Source: Arcuatula senhousia (Eukaryota; Mollusca; Bivalvia; Mytilida; Mytilidae). Taken from it: DNA of 64,000 bases. The translations under genes and the position numbers were made by a program. Shown here one piece after another: positions 53,401-62,400 of this stretch. The notes beneath the pieces are model-generated. The model was not told where the DNA came from. It saw nothing but the letters and a program-made list of their open reading frames with translations, and ran no database searches. Within the stretch, counting starts at the first letter, position 1; each line of letters opens with the position of its first letter. The stretch is from the NCBI GenBank assembly GCA_963971305.1, contig OZ020307.1:3547501-3611500 (forward strand), in the 5' to 3' direction.

Positions 53401-56400
53401 CAAGGCCCTCGTTTTACTAAAGGTCGAAAGACCTATGTTTAGTTATAACTCTTGAACATTATACATAATTTACGATTGCTCGTACACAAGCAAATTTGAC
53501 TCACATGAGTGTCACGTGAATCGAACTTCACGTGAAATTCATGTGAATCTCGCGTCAATTTCAAATGAAAACGAGTTTCATAGGAGACTGGTTCACATGA
53601 AAATGACGTGAAAATTCATGTAAAACTCACATGGGGTTCATGTGAAATTCACGTGAACGCTCAATTCACATGAAACTCATGTGAACCTTTTCATGTGAGT
53701 TTCACGTATAAGCTCGATTCGGGCGAATTTCATGTGAAGAAGAAATGATTGCTACTGTTTGTCAATCAGAATTCAAATTATCAACTTTTGAGACTAACAG
53801 CATCAAATACATGGACAATTTTAAGTTTTAAGTAAAATATAATAATGTTATTTTTAAGAGTATTTATTTGATTTACAAAAAGAATTACCTTTATAGGATC
53901 AACAATGAACAGGGATTCAATAAACGACAATACAAAAGTTGTCAGCCATTCCTCAGACTTGTCCTTTCCCCACTGCATGCTGTACAATATGAGGAAGAAA
54001 GCTGGCACAAGAACGGATAATGCTACCGTCGCCCATGCAATGTAAATACACCAATGGGGGAACCTTGCCTCTTCAACAACAACTATTTCATCAGAATTCT
54101 CTTTGTCAGCATCATCTTTTTCGTTTGAGATAGACTTTTTCACTTTAGTGTTTTTGAATAAGTATGTCATTAGAAATATCGGAGGTATCGTTATGAGAAT
54201 ACCAACAAAGGAGATGTATAGTGTTCTCAAAGATAGATGTAATTTTCCAATCCTAACCGAATCGGCAATTACTTCCTCATCTCCACTCGAAGTGAAAAAC
54301 ATGGCATTTGTTATCATTGACAGCAACAGCAAAGACATCAGACAAGAAAGACGCTGTATACGTGTGAACAGACTTCTCTGTGGGCGGACTATTATGGAAA
54401 GCCATAGATGATTATCGGTAACGTTGACTCGAGCCTCTTGAGAAAATACGGATTCAAAACCAGAATTGTCTTTGTCAAGAACCGGAAGCATCCTTTCTAT
54501 CATTCCGTCATCAAGATCTAATGCTAACCATTGGTCACATAGAAAAATGAACCTGTAATAGAAAAAGTGCATGTTGATTTGGGCATCGTGAAATAAATTT
54601 TAGAAAATGTCCGGGCTTTGTTAAACAAGGAGTGGGTGGGCAGCAGACTTGAAACAGAATCTAACAATATGGGACCCTATACTGAAAATGCATACCAAAT
54701 ATATCAAGAGGCCGTGATTAGTAGTTGCTGAAAAAGCTGTTACAAGATTTATTTCCCCGCCCTCCCACCGCCTGACATTCACCATTTAATTACCCTGATT
54801 TTTCACTCAGTGAAATCCGGCCAAAAACTAAATACAGTCAAACCTGCCCTAACGGCCACCTGGAATAAGCGACCACCTTCGATATGCGGCCAATCCAAAA
54901 CCCTCCCCACAGTTTTTCCTATATATTTTAACTGTGTGCATGTCGTCCTAAAATGTGTATATTTAACAGCGATAAAAATTAATTTCCGAAGCAGTCTTAT
55001 TAAAATAAGATTCATAAGTCCTTACGAAACGTTCGGAAATAGATCTGCTGCTTGAATATTTCCCCTTCAAAGGCGCCCAGTACCCTAATAGCGGGCCAAG
55101 CGATTAGTATGTGTGAACCCGGTGACTTAATGAGGTATCCATGACATCTTGCATACTTGATCGTCATGTTATAACACAGATAAGGTGATGACAAACCATA
55201 GTGGTGCACACTTTGCAGGTAATTGTCGATTAAAAACACTGTTATCTGTTTCGATAGGATATTCTAATCTTATCCCTTGCCGACAGCTAAATTTCCCGAG
55301 CTTACCACCCCTTTAGCTTTGTGTCATATGTAATGTCTCACTATCATCATGATCATATAATATTCATTTTATCTCATATTTTTGTTTTGTGCTGCTTTGG
55401 TGTAAAACAATAACTAACAACTCCAACAAAACTGAACATGCTTAAGGGGAATTACTAAGTAGCTGCTAAATTTGTGTTGTAAAAAAATAATTTACACTTT
55501 GACATAGTAAGCAATACGGTATATCGCAGACAACCTTTCATCGAAAAATGCAATGTATAATGTATATCTAGTTTACGAAATAATGCAAAACATTTGATCA
55601 CGATGCATAGATGTTGTTATTATACCTTTCATTATTTTGCAGATCATCGACAACAATTTTATGTAGATACCACGAAGCATTTTCTCCATCGCCGCTGTTG
55701 TCATGCCAGATTTTCATATAAGTGAGTCCACCAAGAGGCTGCGAGGTACCCATAATAAAACTCTTAACTGTCTTACTCTCCAGTCCCTATAAATTTTGTC
55801 CAAAAAAAATTGGTTTGAAAACATGTCATAAAACGGATTATTATGGAAAAGGAAATTGAGACCCGAGCATTCTAAGTCTTTAAATAGTATATTCTAGCTA
55901 TTGTCTTTTGAAATACGAGAGCAGGACATTATCATAAGTTTTCTTTGTTGCATTAAACTTTCATGAATTATATATCTTTGTTTCGGTAATCATTACATTT
56001 TTCGTTTGATGTATGCCGCTGATAAATCCTGTATCATGAATAGGTGTGTATCACCCATTTTATCGGGTAAGTACGGTGACGTAGTACTTTTATGATCAGT
56101 CCGCACAAAAATAGCTTATTTTCAAAAACATGAAAAATAAAGCTTTACAACGAAAAAGTCACATGTTGTCGCTCGGGGATAACCGATTAAAAGAATATAG
56201 GACTTTTCAATTCTTGAGATAGAGTTTATCACTGGTTTATGGTTCAACCTACGGGTGATAAACTCGATCTCAAGATTCAAAAGTCCTATATTCTATATGT
56301 ATGTCTATCCATATCAAATTTATTGCTTCATGTCTTATGATTTCTGTATCTTTCCTCATTAGAAGCCCAAGGAATGAATGGATGCTTTTATCATAGTGTT

Positions 56401-59400
56401 ATTTTACGTCTCATACGATCACTAAAAAAAATTCTTTCTTCGTTATCAGCCACTAGTAGAAAAGTTCAAAATTGAGTTAAAAGATATGATAGTTAATTGT
56501 TTTAATTAGTGTTTGACTAGTCTGCTGTACTGAGATGATCACCTAAATATCCCTATTGTGTCTCACAACTATGTTGTGTTCAATGGTCATTACCGGATCC
56601 TAAGATGGCAATGGAAGAGGGAGGTTTGGCGCCATTAAACCTGGTTTAACCCACCATTTCGTTTGAAATGCCTGTACCAAGTCAGGACCATTGCGATCCA
56701 CCAGTTCTCCGGTATGACTGATTCGTTTTTGTCATTTTCTCTGGACTATGAGATTGATCATTCAAGTTCGGTAGTTTTGTTATTACCTTTATTCAGTAAG
56801 TAAAAGAAAGACAAAAAATAATATCAAAGCTTTGATAGATGTCATTTAATACACATTATTTTACATACTGATGCTTGTCCGTCACTTAGCAGCCTGACGC
56901 CACTGTCGCCATCTTCTCCGCCTAATATAAAACTGATATTTGACGTTGTTCCTGAACCTGGTCTTATTCCAGTAAATACAGAAATCAAATAGAAATAGTC
57001 TTCTGATTTCTGGTTGTCACATAATAATAAAGGCATCCACTGAAAAAGAACAACTGGAAATTCTTCATAAATGCCATATGTAAATTGGAAATGTATTTTA
57101 TGTTTTATTTACGTTTGTCATTTTTTCCTGGTGTTTCTACTCTGATTGTAAAGTGTAACAAGATGATATAGAACATGTATTATGGAAATGCCTATCCTTT
57201 TACAAAATATAAAGATTCTGAACTATTTGACATTAGACAAACAGTAAAATGATCCAGACAGATCTTAGCATAATAGTTTTATCTAAAAGTCATGCATGGA
57301 TATTACGTCGATACTATACTAAGAAATACGAATTACTAGTATATGTTAAGAGCAAAGTTGATATAGTGCATATATTTTAGTATAAAATTCTTATTATCTG
57401 CCACGATAACGTTAACACGTTTATATTTTCTATTTTTTACCTTCATCTGATCAGCCTTGTCGTATCTCCTGAGGACAACTAGACCAATGAAGTATAGAAC
57501 AAACAACGCTATAAGTGTTCCATACACTGCTGCATTGCTCGGATCAAAGTTGTTAAACACAGAATGGAAGTCTATCATGTTTGGTTTGAAAAAGGAAGCG
57601 GAAAATACAGTTCCCGTTCCAGCTTCACAGCTACAATGGGTCTCATTAATGGTGGAAGTTGGAAGTATCTAGAATTAATAAGCCCAATATATAGAGAATT
57701 AGATACTACCTCATCTAAGTTTTCGAATTCAGGTAAAAAGTCATTTTAACTAAGAATAAAACTAAAGATATTCACAAAATAAAGAGTTTTCAAAGGGAAA
57801 TTAGCCACGTATAAATTTTATACTAAAACTTTTTAACATATAACTAACTATAAAATATATCAAAACTTTTTCTTTTCCCATTTTTATTAATTCATTTATT
57901 ATTAGTCAAATAAAATAAACGGAGTAAAGTTGATCTTTTTGAATACTTCATTTTTTTTCTTTTAAAAACATACCGTGCAGCCTTTGGATGTCCACGAATT
58001 CGACGATTCATCGTACACCTTGCAGCCTGTCGTTATAATACCAACAGTTACATTTGTGATTGTATAATTTGAAGAAGGGGTCGAAACACTGCGTCTTCTC
58101 CGTGAAAGTCCAGTTATTGGTTCTGTCGAGTTCACTATACAAAAGGCAAAAAGTATTCCTGTTGATTCGTTATGATTTGATATTAGAAAATCGCTGACTG
58201 GTGGAAAAGCAGTGCTGATGGCTTGAACAAGCAACAGCTTTTTTATCTGCAATAGTTTCATATATTTTGACCTTTAAATGGCCATAATCCCTACATGGGG
58301 TTATCTCACAATTTGACCCATTGGGGACTGCAGTAGAACTTATGATTCCAAAATCCAAGGATCCATAGGGTTTTCTTATCTGTCCTGTTATAGTGAATTT
58401 TTACACAATGTTCTATTTGAGTAACAGCGGCCGTATTTTTATAGGGATGGTTTGTTGCAAACATGTCATAAATTATTACAACAAAGTTTCAGTCAAATTG
58501 TTCAGACATTTTTTCTATTTTTTTACGAACGACGACGACAGATGACCATGGGCTCATAGTGTTGGCATAAATACACATGCATGACCTTTTGCCAGATAAG
58601 CAGAAAAAGTAGCTTGAAAACCTTGCGAAGAAAGTCTTTCTTTATTTTTGGACCCAGTGTGACAAGTAAATAGAGACAATGCTATATTATTTCCCGCCTT
58701 AATCAGAGGCTGTTGGATAAGTGAAATAAAATTTTCAAGCCCATCTTGTGACATTTGATAGACTTTTACATAAAAGAGCTGCTAAATTTGTTATGCACCA
58801 TTAATAAGTATCACTTTTCAAAATGTCAAGTAAAAAGAAAGGTACATTTACAACGATTTTTTTTCTTCAAAATATTTGTTATTGGCAGTTCTGCCTAAAT
58901 AGAGTTTAAAATCTACAAATTCAATATTCAATTGAAAGGTAATCAGATTAGATACCTTGTAGAGCCTTAAATGACACAATGACATTTCCTTCTGGTAAGG
59001 TACCGCCAGGTATAACGACCTTGAACCCAAACTGTGTCCACATCTCTGGTAGTACTTGGGCCTCATATTCATGGGCACCAACTGTCGATGTTACTTGTGA
59101 CGTCGCACGCACTGTTATGTTGAATTGCGATTGGTTTTCTTCGTTCATATCTTTAGGCTTATAATAAACAATAATGGCGTCTTGTTCGTCTTGTAATTTT
59201 GTTTTGAAGTGCATAAACCCGTTTGGTTCGTCAGAAAAACTTTCGGCTTCGTATTCTTTAAAATCGGGTACTTTTTCGTTTTCTATAGCCATTTCTAACG
59301 GAAGTGCGAGTTCAGTGTCCGCCTCGTCGTCATCAACAGCAGCGAGTTTTGCAACAAATTTAACAATTTTGCCACGGATCTTGCTAGCTCCATTTGCATG

Positions 59401-62400
59401 AATAATTGGAGATTTGTTCAAGACAGAGACCTGTAATAAAAATCAAGCTTATAAATAGAAAAAAAATTAACAAACAGCATTGCTGTTTTATAACTTGATA
59501 ATCATTTCTGCTTGAACAACATTTCGGCTATTCAAAACATCTTGATTTTTCATTAATTTATACCGATACTGAATTAGTTATACATAATCGAAGTTGAGTA
59601 ACTCAAAGCTTGTTTTAGACATATAGCAAAGTTGCATAAAGTAACTATTACTTCCATTAATACCAGATGTATATTTAAAATAACAACAAAGTTCCAGACA
59701 ATAAATTTTGCTATGCCTTATTTCGTCTATTCAAGACTCATAAGAGGCGCTCTACCAAAAATATTGAAAAAGCCAAACACTTTATAATTATGAAGATCAT
59801 AGAACAATAAAACTAAAAATACCGAGCTGGGGAATCAAATTATAACAAAGATGTTCAACCTATGTCTGGGGTAGGATGAACCTTAGGGTTTAGGCAATTT
59901 TGAAATTCAAATGGTTAATTGAAAGCTTTGATGTGTTCTCCAACATTTACTTACATTTGATTTTAGATTTATTCATTTTTTTACTACACATGCTGGACTT
60001 CAGCAAACAGCAAGAAAAGTCAGAAAACCAACAAAAATCCTTTCTTTACCAAACGACAAGTAATACCTAAATAACTTTATACCTGAAGTTCAATGTTGCC
60101 TTCAGAAACATTGCCAAAGGTACTATTTTGAAAGTTGAAGGTGAATTCCTTTCTTTTAATGCTAGATTTATTTGTAATGCTTTCGACTGTATCTTTCTCA
60201 ACACTAAGATACAACTGGTCAGTTTCTTGTTCGTTGGGTATTCCTTGACCAGAGGCCACTCTAACGGCACTGACGTCATTTATCTGGTCGATCGAGTCAA
60301 GAAACTTCTTGGTTGTTCTTTCAGTCTGAATAAAAAAGAAACAAGTCACATACAGACACATTATTTTTAACTTTTATGAAAATGCCTTTATGAAACCATT
60401 CAAGTATTCAGTGGAAAGCGTGTGAAACTTCTGATGAAAAATACTACAACAAACAGAATTCTTTATTAATGAAACATGGTTCTAAGAGGTCTGTATGTAT
60501 AGGATAGCCAATATTCACCCAACATTAAAGTACACAATGATTCAGTAGAATTTCTCGTGTCAACCCTGTTGTCCACATACTGAAATATATTTAGTGATGG
60601 GAATCGGCCATTATTTCATAATCTTAATCTATCGTTAGTTTCAGTTTACCAACTATCAATCGTTGAATAATCGAAATCACTTCAAAACCAGATTCCCTCC
60701 TTTGCGTATCACTGCTATTAACTTACTTACGGTAGAAAACAAGATAGAGTGTTTAAAAGGAATTTTCTAAAATAGCAACATTCAAACACCATATACATAT
60801 ATTTATATAAGATGATATTGTTCTCCTCACATCAGACAAATTAGACATACAAGTATCACAATCAGAAAAGGTCCTAAGGAACTGACTGTTTTTCTCTGTT
60901 ATGTTTTGCTTGTTTGTTTTTTTATACAAATCTATAATTTAAAATTGAACGTACACTATTTGCTTTTTCTATTTGCTCATTTCTGCGCTTTAATCTTTCC
61001 TGGTAACTTTTCTCTATATTTTCCGAGTTGATCGGATACTGATCAGGGTCAACATTTCCATAATATATGTCCTCTTGTAAGTCTGCCTCGACTTGTGCAT
61101 ATGTCAAGGTCACATTTAAATCCTCCAGTGATGAGTCCATAATGAGATAATTCAGATTCTTTGAGATCACATCAACCGAGTCTATAATAAAAAAATGACC
61201 GTAAAAGCAAAGACACAGTTTTAATCAAGACGAGAAAAACCAAAATGCTCCTAAGATTACAACGTTCGTGTCGTATTGAAAATGACCTATGTGAGAGGAA
61301 CTTAATTTAAGAGAGTCATTTATGAACTTTAGTCAAATATGTGATATCGGTAGGTGTTATATTTTATGCTTAATCTGGTTGTTACATTAGTTTGCATCGA
61401 ATGTTCTTGTCTTGTATGTTTATTTTATAAATATGTTTTTGCAATGTATATGAAAAGATTTTATTTAATTATATTCCTTGTATTTGGCTAATATGCCTTC
61501 TTATTCAGTAAACTTTCTTCATCCTACTGGTTCGAATAGACGATAAAGAGATGTGGAATAAGTGCACGCGACACAACCAACACTAAAGAAACGACAATTC
61601 AAAAAATCACAATGGAAAACAGTATCTTTGGTATTTTGCTCATCGTCAACACAAAGCGAATGATAAATCGGCCTTCATGAACGAGCGGACGGACAACAAT
61701 CGTACCTTGTGCTCCACCTATCATTGCCTCTAGTTCCTGCATTGGCAGTGGCGTAATATTTAACATTTTGTGTATGTTTTTCAGAATTTCATACGTTGTA
61801 TTTGTAATTCCTTCCTGCAAAATAACAATAAAATATAATCTTTGAACTTTGTATCCGACAGAACTAAAATGGCATGTTTCATGCAGACAAAATGCATATA
61901 CTATTAGACATAGACAAATATGTTAAAATAATAATATCTCTCGTGTGAGTGCAGATGTTTGTTTGTCATAAGGTTTAGATTTGTCTTTCTTTAATTGACT
62001 TGTCGCGCTGAGTCTACCATTGGCATCGCAACGGGTGTGCTTGTAGCAAGCAGGAACTGCTTACTCTTCCGGACCACCTGTATCCACTCTCGTTACGACT
62101 TGTGTTCATTCAGTTGTTTTTGTGTTGTGAGTTTTTTTGTGCTGTTGGTGTTTACAGGTTTTTTCGTTGCCTTTTCAGGTTTTTGACATTCGGATGCCCT
62201 ATTGTTACCTCTGCTTCTATCATATTAATTTTAAACCAAAATTAAATGATTTGATGAATAGTAATATGAATATCATTTGCAAAATCTTTTGCGGATTGCT
62301 AGTGTCATAGAAAAATCCAAAAGATCATGCTTTAAATGTGTAAAATGTTCCTTTGATATGTGTTTTTATGTCTTTTTAGTGTGTGATAAATGTAAACACA

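Noticed and set aside
58170..58358. Cys-containing minus-strand frame (VPNGSNCEITPCRDYGHL) as a polycystin exon
   Set aside because: It has no fitting acceptor/donor pair and would break phase between the neighbouring exons.
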